64,000 nt of DNA from Cervus elaphus (taxonomy: Eukaryota > Chordata > Mammalia > Artiodactyla > Cervidae): positions 62,001 through 126,000 of the forward strand of contig NW_025316716.1 of the NCBI RefSeq assembly GCF_910594005.1, in the 5' to 3' direction. Below the pieces are notes generated by a model. That model saw only the letters and a list, made by a program, of their open reading frames with translations. It was not told the origin of the DNA and made no database searches. This document shows positions 49,501 through 60,800 of the stretch, piece after piece. Position 1 is the first letter of the stretch, and each line of letters begins with the position of its first letter. The translations under genes were made by a program, and so were the position numbers.

Positions 49501-51779
49501 AACATGAAAAGGTGTGAAAAATGCGAGGAGCAAAAAAAAAAGAAGAAAGACCAGGAGCATGAAAAGGTGTGAAAAATGCAAGGAGCATGAAAAGTTGTGA
49601 AAAATGCGAGGAGCATGAAAAGGTGTGAAAAATGCGAGGAGGATGAAAAGGTGTGAAAAATGCGAGGAGCAAAAAAAAAAAAAAAAAAGACCAGGAGCAT
49701 GAAAAGGTGTGAAAAATGCGAGGAGAAAAAAAAAAAAAAGACCAGGAGCATGAAAAGGTGTGAAAAATGCGAGGAAAAAAAAAAAAAAAAGACCAGGAAT
49801 ATGAAAAGGTGTGAAAAATGCGAGGAGCAAAAAAAAAAAAAGAAAGACCAGGAGCATTAAAAGGTGTGAAAAATGCGGGGAGCAAAAAAAAAAAAAAGAA
49901 AGACCAGGAGCATGAAAAGGTGTGAAAAATGCGACGAGCATGAAAAGTTGTGAAAAATGCGAGGAGCATGAAGAGGTGTGAAAAATGCGAGGAGCATGAA
50001 AAGGTGTGAAAAATGCGAGGAGCAAAAAAAAAAAAAAAGACCAGGAACATGAAAAGGTGTGAAAAATGCGAGGAGCAAAAAAAATAAAAAAAAGAAAGAA
50101 AGAAAGACCAGGAGCATGAAAAGGTGTGAAAAATGCGAGGAGCAAAAAAAAAAAGAAAGACCAGGAGCATGAAAAGGTGTGAAAAATGCGAGGAGCAAAA
50201 AAAAAAAAGAAAGACCAGGAGTATGAAAAGGTGTGAAAAATGCGAGGAGCAAAAAAAAAAAAAAAAAGACCAGGAACATGAAAAGGTGTGAAAAATGCGA
50301 GGAGCAAAAAAAAAAAAAGAAAGACCAGGAGCATGAAAAGGTGTGAAAAATGCAAGGAGCATGAAAAGGTGTGAAAAATGCGAGGAGCAAAAAAAAAAAA
50401 AAGAAAGACCAGGAGCATGAAAAGGTGTGAAAAATGCGATGAGCATGAAAAGTTGTGAAAAATGCGAGGAGCATGAAAAGGTGTGAAAAATGCGAGGAGG
50501 ATGAAAAGGTGTGAAAAATGCGAGGAGCAAAAAAAAAAAAAAAAAGAAAGAAAGAAAGACCAGGAGCATGAAAAGGTGTGAAAAATTCGAGGAGCAAAAA
50601 AAAAAAAAAAAAAAAGACCAGGAGCATGAAAAGGTGTGAAAAATGCGAGGAGAAAAAAAAAAAAAAAAGACCAGGAGCATGAAAAGGTGTGAAAAATGCG
50701 AGGAGCAAAAAAAAAAAAAAAAGAAAGAAAGAAAGACCAGGAGCATGAAAAGGTGTGAAAAATGCGAGGAGCATGAAAAGGTGTGAAAAATGCGAGGAAA
50801 AAAAAAAAAAAAAAGACCAGGAGCATGAAAAGGTGTGAAAAATGCGAGGAGAAAAAAAAAAAAAAGACCAGGAGCAAGAAAAGGTGTGAAAAATGCGAGG
50901 AAAAAAAAAAAAAAAGACCAGGAACATGAAAAGGTGTGAAAAATGCGAGGAACAAAAAAAAAAAAAGAAAGACCAGGAGCATTAACAGGTGTGAAAAATG
51001 CGGGGAGCAAAAAAAAAAAAAAAACAAAGACCAGGAGCATGAAAAGGTGTGAAAAATGCGACGAGCATGAAAAGTGGTGAAAAATGTGAGGAGCATGAAG
51101 AGGTGTGAAAAATGCGAGGAGCATGAAAAGGTGTGAAAAATGCGACGAGCATGAAAAGTTGTGAAAAATGCGAGGAGCAAAAAAAAAAAAAAAAAAAAAG
51201 AAAGACCAGGAGCATGAAAAGGTGTGAAAAATGCGAGGAGCAAAAAAAAAAAAAAAAAAAGACCAGGAGTATGAAAATGTGTGAAAAATGCGAGGAGCAA
51301 AAAAAAAAAAAAAAAGACCAGGAGTATGAAAATGTGTGAAAAATGCGAGGAGCAAAAAAAAAAAAAAGAAAGACCAGGAGCATGAAAAGGTGTGAAAAAT
51401 GCGAGGAGCAAAAAAAATACAAAAAAGAAAGAAAGAAAGACCAGGAGCATGAAAAGGTGTGAAAAATGCGAGGAGCAAAAAAAAAAAAAAAAAAAAGAAA
51501 GACCAGGAGCATGAAAAGGTGTGAAAAATGCGAGGAGCAAAAAAAAAAAAAAAAAGACCAGGAGTATGAAAATGTGTGAAAAATGCGAGGAGCAAAAAAA
51601 AAAAAAAAAGACCAGGAGTATGAAAATGTGTGAAAAATGCGAGGAGCAAAAAAAAAAAAAAAAAGACCAGGAACATGAAAAGGTGAGAAAAATGCGAGGA
51701 GCAACAAAAAAAAAAGAAAGACCAGGAGCATGAAAAGGTGTGAAAAATGCGACGAGCATAAAAAGTTGTGAAAAATGCG

Positions 51780-51915
51780 AGGAGCATGAAGAGATGTGAA
51801 AAATGCGAGGAGCATGAAAAGGTGTGAAAAATTCGAGGAGTAAAAAAAAAAAAAAAAAAAAGACCAGGAGCATGAAAAGGTGTGAAAAATGCGAGGAGAA
51901 AAAAAAAAAAAAACA
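51780..51915. other. B-to-A family joint, second
   Basis: A GAAGAGATGTG core (family B; compare 15,464, 32,389, 35,695, 41,566, 56,828, 62,176) is followed by a TTCGAGGAG core. Elsewhere in B this core leads to a GCAAAA linker, but here it continues as GAGTAAAA and then an AACAAAAGACC linker, as in family A at 10,614, 24,640 and 27,395. The joint is placed near 51,840. Confidence 0.78.
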
Positions 51916-54021
51916 AAAGACCAGGAACATGAAAAGGTGTGAAAAATGTGAGGAGCAAAAAAAAAAAAAGAAAGACCAGGAGCATGAAAAGGTATGAAAA
52001 ATGCGACGAGCATGAAAAGTTGTGAAAAATGCGAGGAGCATGAAGAGGTGTGAAAAATGCGAGGAGCAAAAAAAAAAAAAAAACAAGACCAGGAGCATGA
52101 AAAGGTGTGAAATATGCGAGGAGCAAAAAAAAAAAAAAAAAAAAAAAGACCAGGAGCATGAAAAGGTGTGAAATATGCGAGGAGCAAAAAAAAAAAAAAA
52201 AAAAAAAAAGACCAGGAGCATGAAAAGGTGTGAAATATGCGAGGAGCAAAAAAAAAAAAAAAAAAAAAAAAGACCAGGAGCATGAAAAGGTGTGAAAAAA
52301 GCGAGGAGAAAAAAAAAAAAAAAAGAAAGAAAGAAAGGCCAGGAGCATGAAAAGGTGTGAAAAATGCGAGGAGCAAAAAAAAAAAAAAAGACCAGGAGCA
52401 TGAAAAGGTGTGAAAAATGCGAGGAGCAAAAAAAAAAAAAACCAGGAGCATGAAAAGGTGTGAAAAATGCGAGGAGCAAAAAAAAAAAAAAACCAGGAGC
52501 ATGAAAAGGTGTGAAAAATGCGAGGAGCAAAAAAAAAAAAAAAAAAAAAGACCAGGAGCATGAAAAGGTGTGAAAAATTCGAGGAGCAAAAAAAAAAAAA
52601 AAAAAAAGAGATCAGGAACATGAAAACGTGTGAAAAATGCGAGGAGCAAAAAAAAAAAGAAAAAAAGAAAGACCAGGAGCATGAAAAGTTGTGAAAAATG
52701 CGGGGAGCAAAAAAAAAAAAAGAAAGACCAGGAGCATGAAAAGGTGTGAAAAATGCGACGAGCATGAAAAGTTGTGAAAAATGCGAGGAGCATGAAGAGG
52801 TGTGAAAAATGCGAGGAGCATGAAAAGGAGTGAAAAATTCGAGGAGCAAAAAAAAAAAAAAAGGAAGAAAGAAAGACCAGGAGCATGAAAAGGTGTGAAA
52901 AATGCGAGGAGCAAAAAAAAAAAAAAAAAAAAAAAAGACCAGGAACATGAAAAGGTGTGAAAAATGCGAGGAGCAAAAAAAAAAAAAAAAACAAGACCAG
53001 GAGCATGAAAAGGTGTGAAAAATGCGAGGAGAAAAAAAAAAAAAAAAAGAAAGAAAGAAAGGCCAGGAGCATGAAAACGTGTGAAAAATGCGAGGAGCAA
53101 AAAAAAAAAAAAAAAAGAAAGAAAGAAAGACCAAGAGCATGAAAAGGTGTGAAAAATGCGAGGAGCAAAAAAAAAAAAAAGACCAGGAGCATGAAAAGGT
53201 GTGAAAAATGCGAGGAGCAAAAAAAAAAAAAACCAGGAGCATGAAAAGGTGTGAAAAATGCGAGGAGCAAAAAAAAAAAAAAAAAAAAGCCAAGGAGCAT
53301 GAAAAGGTGTGAAAAATTCGAGGAGCAAAAAAAAAAAAAAGACCAGGAGCATGAAAAGGTGTGAAAAATGCGAGGAGCAAAAAAAAAAAAGAAAAAAAGA
53401 AAGACCAGGAGCATGAAAAGGTGTGAAAAATGCGGGGAGCAAAAAAAAAAAAAAGAAAGACCAGGAGCATGAAAAGGTGTGAAAAATGCGAGGAGCAAAA
53501 AAAAAAAAAGAAAGACCAGGAGCATGAAAAGGTGTGAAAAATGCGAGGAGCATGAAGAGGTGTGAAAAATGCGAGGAGCATGAAAAGGTGTGAAAAATTC
53601 GAGGAGCAAAAAAAAAAAAAAAAAAGACCAGGAGCATGAAAAGGTGTGAAAAAATCGAGGAGCAAAAAAAAAAAAAAAAAAAAAGACCAGGAGCATGAAA
53701 AGGTGTGAAAAATGGGAGGAGAAAAAAAAAAAAAAACAAAAGACCAGGAACATGAAAAGGTGTGAAAAATGTGAGGAGCAAAAAAAAAAAAAGAAAGACC
53801 AGGAGCATGAAAAGGTATGAAAAATGCGACGAGCATGAAAAGTTGTGAAAAATGCGAGGAGCATGAAGAGGTGTGAAATATGCGAGGAGCATGAAAAAGT
53901 GTGAAAAATTCGAGGAGCAAAAAAAAAAAAAAAAAAAGACCAGGAGCATGAAAATGTGTGAAAAATGCGAGGAGCAAAAAAAAAAAAAAAAAAAAAAGAC
54001 CAGGAGCATGAAAAGGTGTGA
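51841..54021. repeat. Satellite block A3 (short family A segment)
   Basis: About 2.2 kb of family A lies between two family B blocks. It starts with a GAGTAAAA linker and an AACAAAAGACC linker (51,912), then three GAAATATGCG cores (52,108-52,235), a GAGATCAGG unit (about 52,610) and a second AACAAAAGACC linker (53,733). The same order is present in A1 (10,614-12,600) and A2 (27,395-29,500), so A3 is the right-hand tail of an A block carried here by duplication together with the adjacent B sequence. Confidence 0.85.
52103..52272 (+). repeat. GAAATATGCG core triplet, copy 3
   Basis: All three units carry GAAATATGCG (about 52,108, 52,170, 52,232), as in block A1, which supports the common origin of the A1, A2 and A3 tails. 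Confidence 0.88.
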
Positions 54022-54575
54022 AAAATGCGAGGAGAAAAAAAAAAAAAAAGACCAGGAGCATGAAAAGGTGTGAAAAATGCGAGGAGCAAAAAAAAAAAAA
54101 AAAGAAAGAAAGAAAGACCAGGAGCATGAAAAGGTGTGAAAAATGCGAGGAGCATGAAAAGGTGTGAAAAATTCGAGGAGCAAAAAAAAAAAAAAAAAAG
54201 ACCAGGAGCATGAAAAGGTGTGAAAAATGCGAGGAGCAAAAAAAAAAAAAAAAGACCAGGAGCATGAAAAGGTGTGAAAAATGCGAGGAGCAAAAAAAAA
54301 AAAAAAAAGAAAGAAAGAAAGCCAGGAGCATGAAAAGGTATGAAAAATGCGAGGAGCATGAAAAGGTGTGAAAAATGCGAGGAAAAAAAAAAAAAGACCA
54401 GGAACATGAAAAGGTGTGAAAAATGCGAGGAGCAAAAAAAAAAAAAGAAAGACCAGGAGCATTAACAGGTGTGAAAAATGCGGGGAGCAAAAAAAAAAAA
54501 AACAAAGACCAGGAGCATGAAAAGGTGTGAAAAATGCGACGAGCATGAAAAGTGGTGAAAACTGTGAGGAGCATG
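53930..54575. other. A-to-B family boundary, copy 3
   Basis: It repeats copy 2 at a distance of about 24,437: GGTATG core at 54,337, CATTAACAGG at 54,460 and GGTGAAAACTGTGAGG at about 54,556-54,568. Confidence 0.8.
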
Positions 54576-57500
54576 AAGAGGTGTGAAAAATGCGAGGAGC
54601 ATGAAAAGGTGTGAAAAATGCGACGAGCATGAAAAGTTGTGAAAAATGCGAGGAGCAAAAAAAAAAAAAAAAGAAAGGCCAGGAGCATGAAAAGGTGTGA
54701 AAAATGCGAGGAGAAAAAAAAAAAAAAAGAAAGACCAGGAGCATGAAAAGGTGTGAAAAATGCGACGAGCATGAAAAGGTGTGAAAAATGCGAGGAGCAA
54801 AAAAAATAAAAAAAAGAAAGAAAGAAAGACCAGGAGCATGAAAAGGTGTGAAAAATGCGAGGAGCAAAAAAAAAAAAAAAAAGACCAGGAGCATGAAAAG
54901 GTGTGAAAAATGCGAGGAGAAAAAAAAAAAAAAAGACCAGGAGCATGAAAAGGTGTGAAAAATGCGAGGAAAAAAAAAAAAAAAAAAGACCAGGAATATG
55001 AAAAGGTGTGAAAAATGCGAGGAGCAAAAAAAAAAAAAGAAAGACCAGGAGCATTAAAAGGTGTGAAAAATGCGGGGAGCAAAAAAAAAAAAAACAAAGA
55101 CCAGGAGCATGAAAAGGTGTGAAAAATGCGACGAGCATGAAAAGTTGTGAAAAATGCGAGGAGCATGAAGAGGTGTGAAAAATGCGAGGAGCATGAAAAG
55201 GTGTGAAAAATGCGAGGAGCAAAAAAAAAAAAAAAGACCAGGAACATGAAAAGGTGTGAAAAATGCGAGGAGCAAAAAAAATAAAAAAAAGAAAGAAAGA
55301 AAGACCAGGAGCATGAAAAGGTGTGAAAAATGCGAGGAGCAAAAAAAAAAAGAAAGACCAGGAGCATGAAAAGGTGTGAAAAATGCGAGGAGCAAAAAAA
55401 AAAAAGAAAGACCAGGAGTATGAAAAGGTGTGAAAAATGCGAGGAGCAAAAAAAAAAAAAAAAAGACCAGGAACATGAAAAGGTGTGAAAAATGCGAGCA
55501 GCAAAAAAAAAAAAAGAAAGACCAGGAGCATGAAAAGGTGTGAAAAATGCAAGGAGCATGAAAAGGTGTGAAAAATGCGAGGAGCAAAAAAAAAAAAAGA
55601 AAGACCAGGAGCATGAAAAGGTGTGAAAAATGCGATGAGCATGAAAAGTTGTGAAAAAATGCGAGGAGCATGAAAAGGTGTGAAAAATGCGAGGAGGATG
55701 AAAAGGTGTGAAAAATGCGAGGAGCAAAAAAAAAAAAAAAAGAAAGAAAGAAAGACCAGGAGCATGAAAAGGTGTGAAAAATTCGAGGAGCAAAAAAAAA
55801 AAAAAAAAAAAGACCAGGAGCATGAAAAGGTGTGAAAAATGCGAGGAGAAAAAAAAAAAAAAAGACCAGGAGCATGAAAAGGTGTGAAAAATGCGAGGAG
55901 CAAAAAAAAAAAAAAAAGAAAGAAAGAAAGACCAGGAGCATGAAAAGGTGTGAAAAATGCGAGGAGCATGAAAAGGTGTGAAAAATGCGAGGAAAAAAAA
56001 AAAAAAAAAGACCAGGAGCATGAAAAGGTGTGAAAAATGCGAGGAGAAAAAAAAAAAAAAGAAAGACCAGGAGCATTAACAGGTGTGAAAAATGCGGGGA
56101 GCAAAAAAAAAAAAAAAAAAGACCAGGAGCATGAAAAGGTGTGAAAAATGCGACGAGCATGAAAAGTGGTGAAAAATGTGAGGAGCATGAAGAGGTGTGA
56201 AAAATGCGAGGAGCATGAAAAGGTGTGAAAAATGCGACGAGCATGAAAAGTTGTGAAAAATGCGAGGAGCAAAAAAAAAAAAAAAAAAAAAGAAAGACCA
56301 GGAGCATGAAAAGGTGTGAAAAATGCGAGGAGCAAAAAAAAAAAAAAAAAAGACCAGGAGTATGAAAATGTGTGAAAAATGCGAGGAGCAAAAAAAAAAA
56401 AAAAAAGACCAGGAGTATGAAAATGTGTGAAAAATGCGAGGAGCAAAAAAAAAAAAAGAAAGACCAGGAGCATGAAAAGGTGTGAAAAATGCGAGGAGCA
56501 AAAAAAATAAAAAAAAGAAAGAAAGAAAGACCAGGAGCATGAAAAGGTGTGAAAAATGCGAGGAGCAAAAAAAAAAAAAAAAAAAAAAAGAAAGACCAGG
56601 AGAAAGAAAAGGTGTGAAAAAAGCGAGGAGCAAAAAAAAAAAAAAAAGACCAGGAGTATGAAAATGTGTGAAAAATGCGAGGAGCAAAAAAAAAAAAAAA
56701 AAGACCAGGAACATGAAAAGGTGTGAAAAATGCGAGGAGCAAAAAAAAAAAAAGAAAGACCAGGAGCATGAAAAGGTGTGAAAAATGCGACGAGCATGAA
56801 AAGTTGTGAAAAATGCGAGGAGCATGAAGAGATGTGAAAAATGCGAGGAGCATGAAAAGGTGTGAAAAATTCGAGGAGCAAAAAAAAAAAAAAAGACCAG
56901 GAGCATGAAAATGTGTGAAAAATGCGAGGAGCAAAAAAAAAAAAAAAAGAAAGAAAGAAAGCCAGGAGCATGAAAAGGTGTGAAAAATGCGAGGAGCATT
57001 AAAAGGTGTGAAAAATGCGAGGAAAAAAAAAAAAAAGACCAGGAACATGAAAAGGTGTGAAAAATGCGAGGAGCAAAAAAAAAAAAAGAAAGACCAGGAG
57101 CATTAACAGGTGTGAAAAATGCGGGGAGCAAAAAAAAAAAAAACAAAGACCAGGAGCATGAAAAGGTGTGAAAAATGCGACGAGCATGAAAAGTGGTGAA
57201 AAATGTGAGGAGCATGAAGAGGTGTGAAAAATGCGAGGAGCATGAAAAGGTGTGAAAAATGCGACGAGCATGAAAAGTTGTGAAAAATGCGAGGAGCAAA
57301 AAAAAAAAAAAAAAAAAGAAAGACCAGGAGCATGAAAAGGTGTGAAAAATGCGAGGAGCAAAAAAAATAAAAAAAAGAAAGAAAGAAAGACCAGGAGCAT
57401 GAAGAGGTGTGAAAAATGCGAGGAGCAAAAAAAAAAAAAAAAAAAAAGAAAGACCAGGAGCATGAAAAGGTGTGAAAAATGCGAGGAGCCAAAAAAAATA

Positions 57501-57612
57501 AAAAAAAGAAAGAAAGAAAGACCAGGAGCATGAAAAGGTGTGAAAAATGTGAGGAGCAAAAAAAAAAAAAAAAAAAAGAAAGACCAGGAGCATGAAAAGG
57601 TGTGAAAAATGC

Positions 57613-57808
57613 GACGAGCATGAAAAGTGGTGAAAAATGTGAGGAGCATGAAGAGGTGTGAAAAATGCGAGGAGCATGAAAAGGTGTGAAAAATGCGACG
57701 AGCATGAAAAGTGGTGAAAAATGTGAGGAGCATGAAGAGGTGTGAAAAATGCGAGGAGCATGAAAAGGTGTGAAAAATGCGACGAGCATGAAAAGTTGTG
57801 AAAAATGC
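57613..57808 (+). repeat. 84-bp trimer repeat, copy 5
   Basis: Same trimer order, 512 bases after the CATTAACAGG core at 57,101; lacks the GTGTGCAAAATG variant. Confidence 0.9.
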
Positions 57809-60800
57809 GAGGAGCAAAAAAAAAAAAAAAAAAAAAGAAAGACCAGGAGCATGAAAAGGTGTGAAAAATGCGAGGAGCAAAAAAAAAAAAGAAAGACCAG
57901 GAGCATTAACAGGTGTGAAAAATGCGGGGCGCAAAAAAAAAAAAAACAAAGACCAGGAGCATGAAAAGGTGTGAAAAATGCGACGAGCATGAAAAGTGGT
58001 GAAAAATGTGAGGAGCATGAAGAGGTGTGAAAAATGCGAGGAGCATGAAAAGGTGTGAAAAATGCGACGAGCATGAAAAGTTGTGAAAAATGCGAGGAGC
58101 AAAAAAAAAAAAAAAAAAAAAGAAAGACCAGGAGCATGAAAAGGTGTGAAAAATGCGAGGAGCAAAAAAAAAAAAAAAAAGAAAGAAAGAAAGACCAGGA
58201 GCATGAAAAGGTGTGAAAAATGCGACGAGCATGAAAAGTGGTGAAAAATGTGAGGAGCATGAAGAGGTGTGAAAAATGCGAGGAGCATGAAAAGTTGTGA
58301 AAAATGCGAGGAGCAAAAAAAAAAAAAAAAAAAGAAAGACCATGAGCAGGAAAAGGAGTGAAAAATGCGAGGAGAAAAAAAAAAAAAAAAGACCAGGAGC
58401 ATGAAAAGGTGTGAAAAATGCGAGGAGCAAAAAAAAAAAAAGAAAGAAAGAAAGAAAGACCAGGAGCATGAAAAGGTGTGAAAAATGCGAGGAGCATGAA
58501 AAGGTGTGAAAAATTCGAGGAGCAAAAAAAAAAAAAAAAAAGACTAGGAGCATGAAAAGGTGTGAAAAATGCGAGGAGCAAAAAAAAAAAAAAAAGACCA
58601 GGAGCATGAAAAGGTGTGAAAAATGCGAGGAGCAAAAAAAAAAAAAAAAAAAAAGAAAGAAAGCCAGGAGCATGAAAAGGTGTGAAAAATGCGAGGAGCA
58701 TGAAAAGGTGTGAAAAATGCGAGGAAAAAAAAAAAAAAGACCAGGAACATGAAAAGGTGTGAAAAATGCGAGGAGCAAAAAAAAAAAAAAAAAAGAAAGG
58801 CCAGGAGCAAGAAAAGGTGTGAAAAATGCGAGGAGCAAAAAAAAAAAAAAAAGAAAGACCAGGAGCATGAAAAGGTGTGAAAAATGCGACGAGCATGAAA
58901 AGGTGTGAAAAATGCGAGGAGCAAAAAAAATAAAAAAAAGAAAGAAAGAAAGACCAGGAGCATGAAAAGGTGTGAAAAATGCGAGGAGCAAAAAAAAAAA
59001 AAAAAGAAAGGCCAGGAGCATGAAAAGGTGTGAAAAATGCGAGGAGCAAAAAAAAAAAAAAAAGAAAGGCCAGGAGCATGAAAAGGTGTGAAAAATGCGA
59101 GGAGCAAAAAAAAAAAAAAAAGAAAGACCAGGAGCATGAAAAGGTGTGAAAAATGCGACGAGCATGAAAAGGTGTGAAAAATGCGAGGAGCAAAAAAAAT
59201 AAAAAAAAGAAAGAAAGAAAGACCAGGAGCATGAAAAGGTGTGAAAAATGCGAGGAGCAAAAAAAAAAAAAAAAAGACCAGGAGCATGAAAAGGTGTGAA
59301 AAATGCGAGGAGAAAAAAAAAAAAAAAGACCAGGAGCATGAAAAGGTGTGAAAAATGCGAGGAAAAAAAAAAAAAAAAGACCAGGAATATGAAAAGGTGT
59401 GAAAAAATGCGAGGAGCAAAAAAAAAAAAAGAAAGACCAGGAGCATTAAAAGGTGTGAAAAATGCGGGGAGCAAAAAAAAAAAAAACAAAGACCAGGAGC
59501 ATGAAAAGGTGTGAAAAATGCGACGAGCATGAAAAGTTGTGAAAAATGCGAGGAGCATGAAGAGGTGTGAAAAATGCGAGGAGCATGAAAAGGTGTGAAA
59601 AATGCGAGGAGCAAAAAAAAAAAAAAAAGACCAGGAACATGAAAAGGTGTGAAAAATGCGAGGAGCAAAAAAAATAAAAAAAAGAAAGAAAGAAAGACCA
59701 GGAGCATGAAAAGGTGTGAAAAATGCGAGGAGCAAAAAAAAAAAGAAAGACCAGGAGCATGAAAAGGTGTGAAAAATGCGAGGAGCAAAAAAAAAAAAGA
59801 AAGACCAGGAGTATGAAAAGGTGTGAAAAATGCGAGGAGCAAAAAAAAAAAAAAAAAAGACCAGGAACATGAAAAGGTGTGAAAAATGCGAGGAGCAAAA
59901 AAAAAAAAAGAAAGACCAGGAGCATGAAAAGGTGTGAAAAATGCAAGGAGCATGAAAAGGTGTGAAAAATGCGAGGAGCAAAAAAAAAAAAAGAAAGACC
60001 AGGAGCATGAAAAGGTGTGAAAAATGCGATGAGCATGAAAAGTTGTGAAAAATGCGAGGAGCATGAAAAGGTGTGAAAAATGCGAGGAGGATGAAAAGGT
60101 GTGAAAAATGCGAGGAGCAAAAAAAAAAAAAAAAAGACCAGGAGCATGAAAAGGTGTGAAAAATGCGAGGAGAAAAAAAAAAAAAAGACCAGGAGCATGA
60201 AAAGGTGTGAAAAATGCGAGGAAAAAAAAAAAAAAAAAGACCAGGAATATGAAAAGGTGTGAAAAATGCGAGGAGCAAAAAAAAAAAAAGAAAGACCAGG
60301 AGCATTAAAAGGTGTGAAAAATGCGGGGAGCAAAAAAAAAAAAAACAAAGACCAGGAGCATGAAAAGGTGTGAAAAATGCGACGAGCATGAAAAGTTGTG
60401 AAAAATGCGAGGAGCATGAAGAGGTGTGAAAAATGCGAGGAGCATGAAAAGGTGTGAAAAATGCGAGGAGCAAAAAAAAAAAAAAAGACCAGGAACATGC
60501 AAAGGTGTGAAAAATGCGAGGAGCAAAAAAAATAAAAAAAAGAAAGAAAGAAAGACCAGGAGCATGAAAAGGAGTGAAAAATGCGAGGAGCAAAAAAAAA
60601 AAGAAAGACCAGGAGCATTAACAGGTGTGAAAAATGCGAGGAGCAAAAAAAAAAAAGAAAGACCAGGAGTATGAAAAGGTGTGAAAAATGCGAGGAGCAA
60701 AAAAAAAAAAAAAAAGACCAGGAACATGAAAAGGAGTGAAAAAAGCGAGGAGCAAAAAAAAAAAAAGAAAGACCAGGAGCATGAAAAGGTGTGAAAAATG

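Larger units (their letters stand above)
29585..51840. repeat. Satellite block B2 (longest family B block)
   Basis: The block is about 22 kb and entirely family B. CATTAA-type marker cores lie at 30,023, 30,613, 31,634, 32,558, 32,662, 33,465, 34,943, 35,866, 35,970, 36,773, 38,314, 39,332, 40,811, 41,735, 41,839, 42,642, 44,178, 45,830, 46,866, 49,080, 49,855 and 50,980. Spacings of 924, 104 and 803 recur in fixed order, defining a higher-order module. Larger tandem duplications of about 3.3, 5.87 and 1.65 kb are superimposed. The block ends abruptly near 51,840 where a TTCGAGGAG core switches to a family A linker. Confidence 0.87.
17201..58458 (+). repeat. Dispersed (GAAA)4 linkers, nine copies
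   Basis: Linkers with four GAAA repeats start at about 17,201, 34,004, 37,312, 38,972, 39,872, 43,180, 44,833, 48,082 and 58,442. All other linkers have zero to three. Each (GAAA)4 linker is in the same context (before a canonical core and then a TTCGAGG core), so they are copies of one expansion spread by segmental duplication rather than independent slippage events. The feature spans first to last; only the listed sites carry it. Confidence 0.85.

Noticed and set aside
49082..56971. Very long - strand open frames rich in Phe, Leu, Ser and His, resembling a repetitive membrane protein
   Set aside because: All three - strand frames are open because stop-complement triplets are absent from the unit. 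The peptide changes register at A-run length changes, several such frames overlap, and no frame shows codon bias or a conserved start. Base composition explains them fully.
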